Shown: positions 11,395-25,325 of the stretch, piece by piece
Layout of the letters: the number at the start of each line of letters is the position of its first letter
Numbering within the stretch: position 1 is the stretch's first letter
Source of the DNA: Paragordius varius
Lineage: Eukaryota; Nematomorpha
NCBI GenBank assembly: GCA_964247055.1
Contig: OZ176059.1
Location: forward strand, 2,852,001-2,916,000
Length of the DNA stretch: 64,000 nt
Direction of reading: 5' to 3'
The notes under the pieces: generated by a model
The model's input: the letters and a program-made list of their open reading frames with translations, nothing else
The model's database searches: none
Told to the model about the DNA's origin: nothing
Position numbers and translations under genes: made by a program

Positions 11395-14300
11395 TTTTGA
11401 AAGTTGTGGATTGTGTAAAATACCCATATAAGATTGGTTACGATAATTTGATTGTATGAAAGTTATGGATTATTGTGTAAAATACCCATATAAGATTGGT
11501 TATAATTTGATTGTATGAAAGTTGTGGATGATTTTGTAACATACCCATATAAGATTGGTTAATATCATTTGAATGTTGAAAGTTTATTGTGTAAAATATC
11601 CATATAAGATTGGTTAATATCATTTGAATGTTGAAAGTTATGGATGATTGTGTAAAATACCCATATAAGATTGGTTAATATAATTTGATTGTATTAAAGT
11701 TGTGGATGATTGTGTAAAATACCCATATAAGATTGGTTAATATAATTTGATTGTATGAAAGTTATAGATGATTGTGTAAAATACCCATATAAGATTGGTT
11801 ATAATTTGATTGTATTAAAGTTGTGGATGATTGTGTAAAATACCCATATAAGATTGGTTAATATAATTTGATTGTATGAAAGTTGTGGATGATTGTGTAA
11901 AATACCCATATAAGATTGGTTAATATAATTTGATTGTTATAATGTTGTTGTGAAAAATACCCATATAAGATTGGTTAATATAATTTGATTGTTGAAATGT
12001 TGTGGATGCTTGTTAAAAAACCCATATAAGATTGGTTAATATAATTTGATTGTTGAAATGTTGTGGAATTGTGTAAAATACCCATATAAGATTGGTTAAT
12101 ATAATTTGATTGTATGAAAGTTGTGGATGATTGTGTAAAATACCCATATAAGATTGGTTAATATAATTTGATTGTATGAAAGTTGTGGATGATTGTGTAA
12201 AATACCCATATAAGATTGGTTAATATAATTTGATTGTTAAAATGTTGTCGATGCTTGTTTAAAAAACCCATATAAGATTGGTTAATATAATTTGATTGTA
12301 TGAAAGTTGTGGATGATTGTGTAAAATACCCATATAAGATTGGTTAATATCATTTGAATGTTGAAAGTTGTGGATGATTTTGTAAAATACCCATATAAGA
12401 TTGGTTAATATAATTTGATTGTTATAATGTTGTTGTGAAAAATACCCATATAAGATTGGTTAATATAATTTGATTGTTGAAATGTTGTGGATGCTTGTTA
12501 AAAAACCCATATAAGATTGGTTAATATAATTTGATTGTTATAATGTTGTTGTGAAAAATACCCATATAAGATTGGTTAATATAATTTGATTGTTGAAATG
12601 TTGTCGATGCTTGTTTAAAAAACCCATATAAGATTGGTTAATATAATTTGATTGTATGAAAGTTGTGGATGATTGTGTAAAATACCCATATAAGATTGGT
12701 TAATATCATTTGAATGTTGAAAGTTGTGGATGATTTTGTAAAATACCCATATAAGATTGGTTAATATAATTTGATTGTTAAAATATTGTGGATGATTGTG
12801 AAAAATACCCATATAAGATTGGTTAATATAATTTGATTGTTATAATGTTGTTGTGAAAAATACCCATATAAGATTGGTTAATATAATATTGTTGAAATGT
12901 TGTGGATGCTTGTTTAAAAAACCCATATAAGATTGGTTAATATAATTTGATTGTTTAAATGTTGTGGATGGTTGTTTATAATACCCATATAAGATTGGTT
13001 AATATAATTTGATTGTTAAAATATTGTGGATGATTGTGAAAAATACCCATATAAGATTGGTTAATATAATTTAATTGTTGCACAGTTGTGGATGATTGTG
13101 TAAATTACCCATATAAGATTGGTTAATATAATTTGATTGTTAAAATATTGTGGATGATTGTGAAAAATACCCATATAAGATTGGTTAATATAATTTGATT
13201 GTTATAATGTTGTTGTGAAAAATACCCATATAAGATTGGTTAATATAATATTGTTGAAATGTTGTGGATGCTTGTTTAAAAAACCCATATAAGATTGGTT
13301 AATATAATTTGATTGTTTAAATGTTGTGGATGGTTGTTTATAATACCCATATAAGATTGGTTAATATAATTTGATTGTTAAAATATTGTGGATGATTGTG
13401 AAAAATACCCATATAAGATTGGTTAATATAATTTGATTGTTATAATGTTGTTGTGAAAAATACCCATATAAGATTGGTTAATATAATATTGTTGAAATGT
13501 TGTGGATGCTTGTTTAAAAAACCCATATAAGATTGGTTAATATAATTTGATTGTTGAAATGTTGTGGATGCTTGTTTAAAAAACCCATATAAGATTGGTT
13601 AATATAATTTGATTGTTAAAATGTTGTGGATGGTTGTTTAAAATACCCATAAAAGATTGGTTAATATAATTTGATTGTTAAAAATCTGTAAATGATTGTG
13701 TAAAATACCCATATAAGATTGGTTAATATAATTTGATTGTTTAAAAGTTGTGGATGATTGTGTAAAATACCCATAAAAGATTGGTTAATTTAATTTGATT
13801 GTATGAAAGTTGTGGATGATTTTGTAAAATACCCATATAAGATTGGTTAATATAATTTGATTGTTGAAAAATTGTGGATGATTGTTTAAAATACCCATAT
13901 AAGATTGGTTAATTTAATTTGATTGTATGAAAGTTGTAAATGATTTTGTATGCCCATATAAGATTGGTTAATTTAATTTGATTGTTGAAAAATTGTGGAT
14001 GATTGTTTAAAATACCCAGAAAAGATTGGTTAATTTAATTTAATTCTATGAAAGTTGTGGATGATTGTGTAAAATACCCATATAAGATTGGTTAATTTAA
14101 TTTGATTGTATGAAAGTTGTAGATGATTTTGTAACATACCCATATAAGATTGGTTAATTTAATTTAATTCTATGAAAGTTGTGGATGATTTTTTAAAATA
14201 CCCATATAAGATTGGTTAATTTAATTTGATTGTATGAAAGTTGTGGATGATTTTTTAAAATACCCATATAAGATTGGTTAATTTAATTTGATTGTATGAA

Positions 14301-16541
14301 AGTTGTAGATGATTGTGTAAAATACCCATATAAGATTGGTTAATTTAATTTAATTCTATGAAAGTTGTGGATGATTTTTTAAAATACCCATATAAGATTG
14401 GTTAATTTAATTTAATTCTATGAAAGTTGTGGATGATTGTGTAAAATACCCATATAAGATTGGTTAATTTAATTTAATTCTATGAAAGTTGTGGATGATT
14501 TTCTAAAATACCCATATAAGATTGGTTAATATAATTTGATTGTATGAAAGTTGTAGATGATTGTGTAAAATACCCATATAAGATTGGTTAATTTAATTTA
14601 ATTCTATGAAAGTTGTGGATGATTTTGTAAAATACCCATAGAAGATTGGTTAATTTAATTTAATATGAAAGTTGTGGATGATTGTGTAAAATACCCATAT
14701 AAGATTGTTTAATATAATTTGATTGTATGAAAGTTGTGGATGATTGTGTAAAATACCCATATAAGATTGGTTAATATAATTTGATTGTTGAAAAATTGTG
14801 GATGATTGTGTAAAATACCCATATAAGATTGGTTAATATAATTTGATTGTATGAAAGTTGTGGATGATTTTGTAAAATACCCATATAAGATTGGTTACGA
14901 TAATTTGATTGTATGAAAGTTGATGATTTTGTAAAATACCCATATAAGATTGGCTAATATAATTGATTGTTGAAAAATTGTGGATGATTGTGTAAAATAC
15001 CCATATAAGATTGGTTAATATAATTTGATTGTATGAAAGTTGTGGATGATTTTGTAAAATACCCATATAAGATTGGTTAATATAATTTGATTGTTGAAAT
15101 TTTGTGGATGATTGTGAAAAATACCCATATAAGATTGGTTAATATAATTTGATTGTATGAAAGTTGTGGATGATTTTGTAAAATACCCATATAAGATTGG
15201 TTACGATAATTTGATTGTATGAAAGTTGATGATTTTGTAAAATACCCATATAAGATTGGTTAATATAATTGATTGTTGAAAAATTGTGGATGATTGTGTA
15301 AAATACCCATATAAGATTGGTTAATATAATTTGATTGTATGAAAGTTGTGGATGATTTTGTAAAATACCCATATAAGATTGGTTAATATAATTTAATTCT
15401 ATGAAAGTTGTCGATGATTGTGTAAAATACCCATATAAGATTGGTTAATATAATTTGATTGTATGAAAGTTGTGGATGATTGTGTAAAATACCCATATAA
15501 GATTGGTTAATATAATTGATTGTTGAAAAATTGTGGATGATTGTGTAAAATACCCATATAAGATTGGTTAATATAATTTGATTGTATGAAAGTTGTGGAT
15601 GATTTTGTAAAATACCCATATAAGATTGGTTAATATAATTTGATTGTTGAAATTTTGTGGATGATTGTGAAAAATACCCATATAAGATTGGTTAATATAA
15701 TTTGATTATATGAAAGTTGTGGATGATTGTGTAAAATACCCATATAAGATTGGTTAATATAATTTGATTGTATGAAAGTTGTACATGATTGTGTAAAATA
15801 CCCATATAAGATTGGTTAATATAATTTGATTGTATGAAAGTTGTGGATGATTTTGTAAAATACCCATATAAGATTGGTTAATATAATTGATTGTTGAAAA
15901 ATTGTGGATGATTGTGTAAAATACCCATATAAGATTGGTTAATATAATTTGATTATATGAAAGTTGTGGATGATTGTGTAAAATACCCATATAAGATTGG
16001 TTAATATAATTTGATTGTATGAAAGTTGTGGATGATTTTGTAAAATACCCATATAAGATTGGTTAATATAATTTGATTGTTGAAATTTTGTGGATGATTG
16101 TGAAAAATACCCATATAAGATTGGTTAATATAATTTGATTATATGAAAGTTGTGGATGCTTGTGTAAAATACCCATATAAGATTGGTTAATATAATTTGA
16201 TTGTTGAAATGTTGTGTATGCTTGTTATAAACCCATATAAGATTGGTTAATATAATTTGATTGTTGAAATTTTGTGGATGATTGTGAAAAATACCCATAT
16301 AAAATTGGTTAATATAATTTGATTATTTAAATGTTGTGGATGCTTGTTTAAAAAACCCATATAAGATTGGTTAATATAATTTGATTGTTGAAATTTTGTG
16401 GATGATTGTGATAAATATCCATATAAGATTGGTTAATATCATTTGAATGTTGAAAGTTATGGATTATTGTATAAAATACCCATATAAGATTGGTTAATAA
16501 AATTTGATTGTATGAAAGTTGTTTATGCTTCTTTAAAAACC
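11395..16541. repeat. 62-bp satellite array, left block (variable monomers)
   Basis: About 80 tandem monomers of about 60-62 bp. The constant core is CCCATATAAGATTGGTTAAT, followed by ATAATTTGATTGT and a variable segment (TATGAAAGTTGTGGATGATT, or TTGAAATGTTG, or TTATAATGTTGTTG). The middle (about 13.9-14.7 kb) is enriched for TTAATTTAATT variants. The array reads open on the minus strand as repeated MGILQNHPQLSYNQII peptides, an artefact of the 62-bp period, not a gene. Confidence 0.5.
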
Positions 16542-16829
16542 CATATATTATAGCAATTTATGTTAACATTTGTAATAATGTTGTTACGTATTTAGATGCG
16601 GAATTTTGTGGGTTTTTATCTTTGATAAATTAATAAATAGTAAAATACGTATTTTAAGATATTTTATGTTAATTATTCCTAAATTTAATAATAAATATTT
16701 TTCAACATGCTAAATACCTGTATTAATTAATCTTGGTATTATAATTTTATATAGTTGTTATTACTAATTTAAAAAACACAGGTAAATATATATTTGTGAA
16801 AATTTAAGTAGATTTTTGTCTTTTATGTT

Positions 16830-17960
16830 TTGCATTATTTTTATCAGGTAAAAATTGCGGTTTTTAATAAATTTCCTAAAAATTTAGTTTTTTTTGATTT
16901 TTAGGTTTTGCATTGTTAGTTGTAATTAATTACTACATATTTTGGACATTATAATAAATAGAGGTAAAAATTGCGTTTTTTAATAAATTTACTAAAAATT
17001 TAGTTTTTTAGGTTTTGCATTGTTAATTGTAATTAACTACTACATATTTTGGACATTTTAATAATTACAGGTAAAAATTGCGGTTTTTAACATATTTAGT
17101 AAAAATTTTGTTTTTTTTTTGTTTTTTAGGTTTTGCATTGTTAGTTGTAATTAATTACTACATATTTTGGACATTATAATAAATAGAGGTAAAAATTGCG
17201 GTTTCAATAAATTTACTAAAAATTTAGTTTTGTAGGTTTTGCATTGTTAATTGTAATTAACTACTACATATTTTGGACATTTTAATAATTACAGGTAAAA
17301 ATTGGGGTTTTTAACAAATTTAGTAAAAATTTTGTTTTTTTTTGTTTTTTTAGGTTTTGCATTGTTAGTTGTAATTAATTACTACATATTTTGGACATTA
17401 TAATAAATAGAGGTAAAAATTGCGGTTTTTAATAAATTTACTAAAAATTTAGTTTTGTAGGTTTTGCATTGTTAATTGTAATTAACTACTACATATTTTG
17501 GACATTTTATTAATAATTACAGGTAAAAATTGCGGTTTTTAACAAATTTAGTAAAAATTTTGTTTTTTTTTGTTTTTTTAGGTTTTGCATTGTTAATTGT
17601 AATTAACTACTACATATTTTGGACATTTAAATAATTACAGGTAAAAATTGCGGTTTTTAACAAATTCAGTAAAAATTTAGTTTTTTTTTGTTTTTTTTAG
17701 GTTTTGCATTGTTAATTGTAACCAACTACTGCATATTTTGGACATTATAATAATTACAAAATTTAGTAAAAAGTTTATTTTTTTGTTTTAGAGGATTTTC
17801 ATTGTTAATTGTAATTAATTAATTTTGGACATTTCAATTAATAAAGGTAAAAAATGAGGTTGTTTTTATATTTAATAAAATTTAATATTTTCTTGTTTTT
17901 TTATTTAATATTGTTAATTGTAATTAATTACTACATATTTGGAAATTTTAATAAATACAG
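16830..17960. repeat. About 9 tandem repeats of about 107-122 bp in the left arm
   Basis: Each unit has GGTAAAAATTGCGGTTTTTA, a T-rich run, GGTTTTGCATTGTTA and CTACATATTTTGGACATT. TTTGCATTGTTA recurs near 16907, 17014, 17134, 17237, 17356, 17463, 17586 and 17702. Confidence 0.5.
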
Positions 17961-18810
17961 GTGAAAATGGCGGTTTTTAACAAATTTCAAATGTAACATT
18001 TTTTGTATCTTGTATCATTGTTATTTAATTAATTATTAAATATTTTGGACATTTAAAAAACTTGTGTAAATTGCGGTTTTTATTAAATTAGTAAATTTTA
18101 TTTTTTGTTCAACCTTGCTAATTTATTTATCACTATATATTTGTGATACATTGATATATACAGGTAAAAATTACTATGACTTGCGGTTTTTTGAATTTTT
18201 TAAAATATTTTTTTTACATTGATAACTTATATAATAAATATAGTTAACATATCTGAGTAGGTAAAAATGCATGTTACGGTTTTATGTTTGACATTTTATT
18301 TTTCATCAACTATTTATATTTTAACAAACAACTTATGTCACCAAAGATTGAAAATAAGATCAAGATATATAAAACATCTTTTAAAGGATCAGAATATCGC
18401 CAAATATAAATAAATTTATTTAAATTATAAATGTATAATTATACAAAGTCTGAAATTAACATTCTTCTTATTGATATTAATACAGGTAATTTGTTTATAT
18501 AATTGATGTACGATGCGGTGTGCGTTCATGATGATCATATGGATTGAAGAATAGTATAAGATGTAGATAATCCTGAAAATTTTAATCACCATCATTTTTT
18601 TAGGTAGATTCTATCACCTAAAATATAAGATAATTGATTATTAGAAAATTGATACCTGGAAATATTGGGGGAAACATTCATAGTTTGAAAGGAAACTCAA
18701 AAGGTTGACTTGGCTTTTTAACAACTAAATTTGCAAAAAAATATTTTCTTCATGATAAAATATTCAAAAATGATACCTTATTTTACGTTTTCGTTTTACC
18801 ATCCTAAACT

Positions 18811-18969
18811 TTAAATATTAAAAATTATTCTTCACCAAAGCAAACAATGTAAGTGTTGCCTGCTTTTGGAGTGCTGTTGCATTCCAAGCTTTTGAAAAAA
18901 ATTATTTGTTTCTATTTTCTATTTGACGTCATTGGTATGGTGAAATCATATAAGCCTTTTCATATTTAT
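18811..18969. other. Unique spacer (loop) of the palindrome
   Basis: About 160 bp without a complement in either arm, containing TGTTGCCTGCTTTTGGAGTG and TTTGACGTCATTGG. No coding signal. Confidence 0.5.
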
Positions 18970-19789
18970 AGTTTAGGATGGTAGAACGAAAAAAAACATA
19001 AGTATCATTTTTGAATATTTTATCATGAAGAAAATATTTTTTTGCAAATTTAGTTGTTAAAAAGCCAAGTCAACCTTTTGAGTTTCCTTTCAAACTATGA
19101 ATGTTTCCCCCAATATTTCCAGGTATCAATTTTCTAATAATCAATTATCTTATATTTTAGGTGATAGAATCTACCTAAAAAAATGATGGTGATTAAAATT
19201 TTCAGGATTATCTACATCTTATACTATTCTTCAATCCATATGATCATCATGAACGCACACCGCATCGTACATCAATTATATAAACAAATTACCTGTATTA
19301 ATATCAATAAGAAGAATGTTAATTTCAAACTTTGTATAATTATACATTTATAATTTAAATAAATTTATTTATATTTGGCGATATTCTGATCCTTTAAAAG
19401 ATGTTTTATATATCTTGATCTTATTTTCAATCTTTGGTGACATAAGTTGTTTGTTAAAATATAAATAGTTGATGGAAAATAAAATGTCAAACATAAAACC
19501 GTAACATGCATTTTTACCTACTCAGATATGTTAACTATATTTATTATATAAGTTATCAATGTAAAAAAAATATTTTAAAAAATTCAAAAAACCGCAAGTC
19601 ATAGTAATTTTTACCTGTATATATCAATGTATCACAAATATATAGTGATAAATAAGTTAGCAAGGTTGAACAAAAAATAAAATTTACTAATTTAATAAAA
19701 ACCGCAATTTACACAAGTTTTTTAAATGTCCAAAATATTTAATAATTAATTAAATAACAATGATACAAGATACAAAAAATGTTACATTT

Positions 19790-20450
19790 GAAATTTGTTA
19801 AAAACCGCCATTTTCACCTGTATTTATTAAAATTTCCAAATATGTAGTAATGAATTACAATTAACAATATTAAATAAAAAAACAAGAAAATATTAAATTT
19901 ATTAAATATAAAAACAACCTCATTTTTTACCTTTTATTAACAATGAAAATCCTCTAAAACAAAAAAATAAACTTTTTACTAAATTTTGTAATTATTATAA
20001 TGTCCAAAATATGCAGTAGTTAGTTACAATTAACAATGCAAAACCTAAAAAAAACAAAAAAAACTAAATTTTTACTGAATTTGTTAAAAACCGCAATTTT
20101 TACCTGTAATTATTAAAATGTCCAAAATATGTAGTAGTTAATTACAATTAACAATGCAAAACCAAAAAAAACAAAATTTTTACTAAATTTGTTAAAAACC
20201 GCAATTTTTACCTGTAATTATTAAAATGTCCAAAATATGTAGTAGTTAATATACAATTAACAATGCAAAACCTAAAAAACTAAATTTTTAGTAAATTTAT
20301 TAAAAACCGCAATTTTTACCTCTATTTATTATAATGTACAAAATATGTAGTAATTAATTACAACTAACAATGCAAAACCTAAAAAACAAAAAAAACTAAA
20401 TTTTTAGGAAATTTATTAAAAACCGCAATTTTTACCTGATAAAAATAATG
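19790..20450. repeat. About 5 tandem repeats in the right arm, complement of the left-arm set
   Basis: AACAATGCAAAACC recurs near 20032, 20148, 20264 and 20368, with a diverged unit near 19941. There are about four fewer units than in the left arm, which explains the arm-length difference. Confidence 0.5.
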
Positions 20451-20736
20451 CAAAACATAAAAGACAAAAATCTACTTAAATTTTCACAAATATATATTTA
20501 CCTGTGTTTTTTAATTAGTAATAACAACTATATAAAATTATAATACCAAGATTAATTAATACAGGTATTTAGCATGTTAAAAATATTTATTATTAAATTT
20601 AGGAATAATTAACATAAAATATCTTAAAATACGTATTTTACTATTTATTAATTTATCAAAGATAAAAACCCACAAAATTCCGCATCTAAATACGTAACAA
20701 CATTATTACAAATGTTAACATAAATTGCTATAATAT

Positions 20737-20924
20737 TCCCAAAATTTAACATTACAAAATATCCATCAAATTAAAGCCTATGTTAATTCTCACGTCAATC
20801 TTCTTTCATATGTGTACTACGAAATAATTTCGTGGGTCAGTATTTTACGCTTTTGATAAACCATTTATGTTATTTGGCAGGCAATAAAATTACTTAACAG
20901 ACATTAAAATGCATACTGTAATTT
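20737..20924. other. Single-copy spacer between the palindrome and the satellite
   Basis: It is not satellite. It ends ACATTAAAATGCATACTG, which matches an end of the 2445-2612 MITE family, so at least part is a MITE remnant. Confidence 0.5.
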
Positions 20925-23900
20925 GATTGTATGAAAGTTGTGGATGCTTGTGTAAAATACCCATATAAGATTGGTTAATATAATTTGATTGTATGAAAGT
21001 TGTGGATGATTTTGTAAAATACCCATATAAGATTGGTTAATATAATTTGATTGTATGAAAGTTGTCGATGCTTGTGTAAAATACCCATATAAGATTGGTT
21101 AATATAATTTGATTGTATGAAAGTTGTGGATGCTTGTGTAAAATACCCATATAAGATTGGTTAATATAATTTGATTGTATGAAAGTTGTGGATGATTTTG
21201 TAAAATACCCATATAAGATTGGTTAATATAATTTGATTGTATGAAAGTTGTGGATGATTTTGTAAAATACCCATATAAGATTGGTTAATATAATTTGATT
21301 GTATGAAAGTTGTCGATGCTTGTGTAAAATACCCATATAAGATTGGTTAATATAATTTGATTGTATGAAAGTTGTGGATGCTTGTGTAAAATACCCATAT
21401 AAGATTGGTTAATATAATTTGATTGTATGAAAGTTGTGGATGATTTTGTAAAATACCCATATAAGATTGGTTAATATAATTTGATTGTTGAAAGTTGTCG
21501 ATGCTTGTGTAAAATACCCATATAAGATTGGTTAATATAATTTGATTGTATGAAAGTTGTGGATGATTTTGTAAAATACCCATATAAGATTGGTTAATAT
21601 AATTTGATTGTATGAAAGTTGTGGATGCTTGTGTAAAATACCCATATAAGATTGGTTAATATAATTTGATTGTATGAAAGTTGTGGATGATTTTGTAAAA
21701 TACCCATATAAGATTGGTTAATATAATTTGATTGTTGAAAGTTGTCGATGCTTGTGTAAAATACCCATATAAGATTGGTTAATATAATTTGATTGTATGA
21801 AAGTTGTGGATGATTTTGTAAAATACCCATATAAGATTGGTTAATATAATTTGATTGTATGAAAGTTGTGGATGCTTGTGTAAAATACCCATATAAGATT
21901 GGTTAATATAATTTGATTGTATGAAAGTTGTGGATGATTTTGTAAAATACCCATATAAGATTGGTTAATATAATTTGATTGTTGAAAGTTGTCGATGCTT
22001 GTGTAAAATACCCATATAAGATTGGTTAATATAATTTGATTGTATGAAAGTTGTGGATGATTTTGTAAAATACCCATATAAGATTGGTTAATATAATTTG
22101 ATTGTTGAAAGTTGTCGATGCTTGTGTAAAATACCCATATAAGATTGGTTAATATAATTTGATTGTATGAAAGTTGTGGATGATTTTGTAAAATACCCAT
22201 ATAAGATTGGTTAATATAATTTGATTGTATGAAAGTTGTGGATGCTTGTGTAAAATACCCATATAAGATTGGTTAATATAATTTGATTGTATGAAAGTTG
22301 TGGATGATTTTGTAAAATACCCATATAAGATTGGTTAATATAATTTGATTGTATGAAAGTTGTCGATGCTTGTGTAAAATACCCATATAAGATTGGTTAA
22401 TATAATTTGATTGTATGAAAGTTGTGGATGCTTGTGTAAAATACCCATATAAGATTGGTTAATATAATTTGATTGTTGAAAGTTGTCGATGCTTGTGTAA
22501 AATACCCATATAAGATTGGTTAATATAATTTGATTGTATGAAAGTTGTGGATGATTTTGTAAAATACCCATATAAGATTGGTTAATATAATTTGATTGTT
22601 GAAAGTTGTCGATGCTTGTGTAAAATACCCATATAAGATTGGTTAATATAATTTGATTGTATGAAAGTTGTGGATGATTTTGTAAAATACCCATATAAGA
22701 TTGGTTAATATAATTTGATTGTATGAAAGTTGTCGATGCTTGTGTAAAATACCCATATAAGATTGGTTAATATAATTTGATTGTATGAAAGTTGTGGATG
22801 CTTGTGTAAAATACCCATATAAGATTGGTTAATATAATTTGATTGTATGAAAGTTGTGGATGATTTTGTAAAATACCCATATAAGATTGGTTAATATAAT
22901 TTGATTGTTGAAAGTTGTCGATGCTTGTGTAAAATACCCATATAAGATTGGTTAATATAATTTGATTGTATGAAAGTTGTGGATGATTTTGTAAAATACC
23001 CATATAAGATTGGTTAATATAATTTGATTGTATGAAAGTTGTGGATGATTTTGTAAAATACCCATATAAGATTGGTTAATATAATTTGATTGTATGAAAG
23101 TTGTGGATGCTTGTGTAAAATACCCATATAAGATTGGTTAATATAATTTGATTGTTGAAAGTTGTCGATGCTTGTGTAAAATACCCATATAAGATTGGTT
23201 AATATAATTTGATTGTATGAAAGTTGTGGATGATTTTGTAAAATACCCATATAAGATTGGTTAATATAATTTGATTGTTGAAAGTTGTCGATGCTTGTGT
23301 AAAATACCCATATAAGATTGGTTAATATAATTTGATTGTATGAAAGTTGTGGATGATTTTGTAAAATACCCATATAAGATTGGTTAATATAATTTGATTG
23401 TATGAAAGTTGTCGATGCTTGTGTAAAATACCCATATAAGATTGGTTAATATAATTTGATTGTATGAAAGTTGTGGATGCTTGTGTAAAATACCCATATA
23501 AGATTGGTTAATATAATTTGATTGTATGAAAGTTGTGGATGATTTTGTAAAATACCCATATAAGATTGGTTAATATAATTTGATTGTATGAAAGTTGTGG
23601 ATGATTTTGTAAAATACCCATATAAGATTGGTTAATATAATTTGATTGTATGAAAGTTGTGGATGCTTGTGTAAAATACCCATATAAGATTGGTTAATAT
23701 AATTTGATTGTATGAAAGTTGTGGATGATTTTGTAAAATACCCATATAAGATTGGTTAATATAATTTGATTGTATGAAAGTTGTGGATGATTTTGTAAAA
23801 TACCCATATAAGATTGGTTAATATAATTTGATTGTATGAAAGTTGTGGATGCTTGTGTAAAATACCCATATAAGATTGGTTAATATAATTTAATTGTATG

Positions 23901-24012
23901 AAAGTTGTGGATGATTTTGTAAAATACCCATATAAGATTGGTTAATATAATTTAATTCTATGAAAGTTGTGGATAATTGTGTAAAATACCCATATAAGAT
24001 TGGTTAATATAA
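20925..24012. repeat. 62-bp satellite array, right block with 247-bp higher-order repeat
   Basis: About 50 highly homogeneous monomers. Four types recur in order: GTATGAAAGTTGTGGATGCT, GTATGAAAGTTGTGGATGAT, GTTGAAAGTTGTCGATGCT, then the second again. This gives a 247-bp unit (62+62+61+62), seen starting at 21347, 21594 and 21841 and again at 22767 and 23014. It is much more uniform than the left block. Confidence 0.5.
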
Positions 24013-25133
24013 CACTAGACAACAAATTTTAACTTTTTTTAACTGCCATTCTTGTAAATTTAAAATTAATTTCATTAAAGTAAATTAGTATATCTGAAAA
24101 GAAAATTGGTCTTACATGGAAGAATTTTTTTATATTAGAGTTTATCGATAATTTTTGGCCCCGATATAACATTAAACTCGAAATTTCAAAAATTTAAAGT
24201 TTTAGATATGAAGCCATGTATTTTATATCATTCGAAAGAGCTCAAAAAACTGCATCTTTTAAATGGTAGTAAGTCATTTAAATCAATCGGATGTAAAAGT
24301 TATTTGGATTTAAATGGTCGAAATTTTTAATCCTTAAATAAGTCAAGAATTTTCACAGACAAACTTATTTGAAAATCATATAAATTATTTTAATATAATT
24401 ATTAGGGTTATATTAGTATTTAATTAAAAAAAATGTTTGGAAAAGCTTTTGGTTTGCTTTTTTAATAAAAATTATTATTATCATAAATATTTTACCTAGT
24501 GGATACTAAAATGCATAGTTATAACTGTAAATTTATTACATAATGGCTATAAAAGATCAAAAATACCTTAAACTTTGTTTTTATCTTTAAATTTTCGAAA
24601 TTATCAGCCTTGTAAAGAAAATAAAATAATAAGGATGAGATGGTAATTTTTAAAAAACAAAAAACTTAAAAATGGCTGTTTTGAGTGACATAAAAGCAAT
24701 AAAAAATGTTTTAATCAAAAAAAACTTTCTTGTGTTATCTTTTTTGGACATTCATCTCCATCTAAACAAAGTTTGAGCTATTTTCATCCATTAGTTTTAT
24801 AAATATAATAATTAAAAAAAATGCTCTCGCTTCTCGCGTTTGTCGCTCTTTGTGTCCAATATTAACTGTCGATGTAATACATATTAGTATACATATTATA
24901 GAGTTTTTAATACTCTTTCGAATGATATATTACAAATGGGCATTACTTGTATATTTTCAAAGAAAAACATTTTTTAGTAAAATTTTGATAAAGAGGGCGC
25001 ATAATCTAAAAAATCAAATTATACAAAATTCTTCCAACGAGTTATAATTTTTAATTCAGATTTACTGTTAAAATGATATTAAATATCAAAAAATGCAAAA
25101 AACTCGAGTGGCAGAAAAATTTGTTGTCTAGTG
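24013..25133. mobile_element. CACTA-like DNA transposon remnant in the satellite
   Basis: 18-bp perfect terminal inverted repeats CACTAGACAACAAATTTT, flanked by TAA on both sides (24010-24012 and 25134-25136). Deleting one TAA and the insert restores an uninterrupted satellite monomer. CACTA ends plus a 3-bp target duplication fit the CMC/EnSpm superfamily. There is no transposase gene in the 1.1 kb. An interior block (CTCTCGCTTCTCGCGTTTG) is shared with the copy at 36435-37334. Confidence 0.5.
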
Positions 25134-25325
25134 TAATTTAATTTTATGAAAGTTGTGGATAATTGTGTAAAATACCCATATAAGATAGGTTAATATAATT
25201 TGATTGTATGAAAGTTGTGGATGATTGTGTAAAATACCCATATAAGATTGGTTAATATAATTTGATTGTATGAAAGTTGTGGATGATTGTGTAAAATACC
25301 CATATAAGATTGGTTAATATAATTG
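25134..25325. repeat. Satellite, three terminal monomers
   Basis: Continuation of the 62-bp array after the CACTA-like insertion. It ends where a short (GTT)n run begins. Confidence 0.5.

Larger units (their letters stand above)
16545..20736. mobile_element. 4.2-kb palindrome, foldback-like element inserted in the satellite
   Basis: The left arm starts ATATTATAGCAATTTATG and the right arm ends with its exact complement. The arms run to about 18810 and from about 18970, leaving a unique spacer of about 160 bp. In the parts I compared by eye (18240-18810 against 18970-19520) the arms are almost identical. The left arm is longer (about 2.27 against 1.77 kb) because it holds more copies of an internal tandem repeat. 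There is no transposase-like reading frame. Drosophila Foldback elements share the plan of long inverted repeats made of tandem repeats around a loop. An inverted duplication by another route is the alternative. Transcription would give a very long hairpin RNA. Confidence 0.5.

Noticed and set aside
15000-16000. CRISPR-like regular repeats
   Set aside because: Period-62 tandem monomers without unique spacers in a eukaryotic sequence are satellite DNA.
11438-25300. Many open frames of 60-119 codons reading MGILQNHPQLSYNQII repeats on the minus strand
   Set aside because: They follow the 62-bp satellite period and its higher-order unit. They have no gene signals and break with monomer type, so they are by-products of the repeat.
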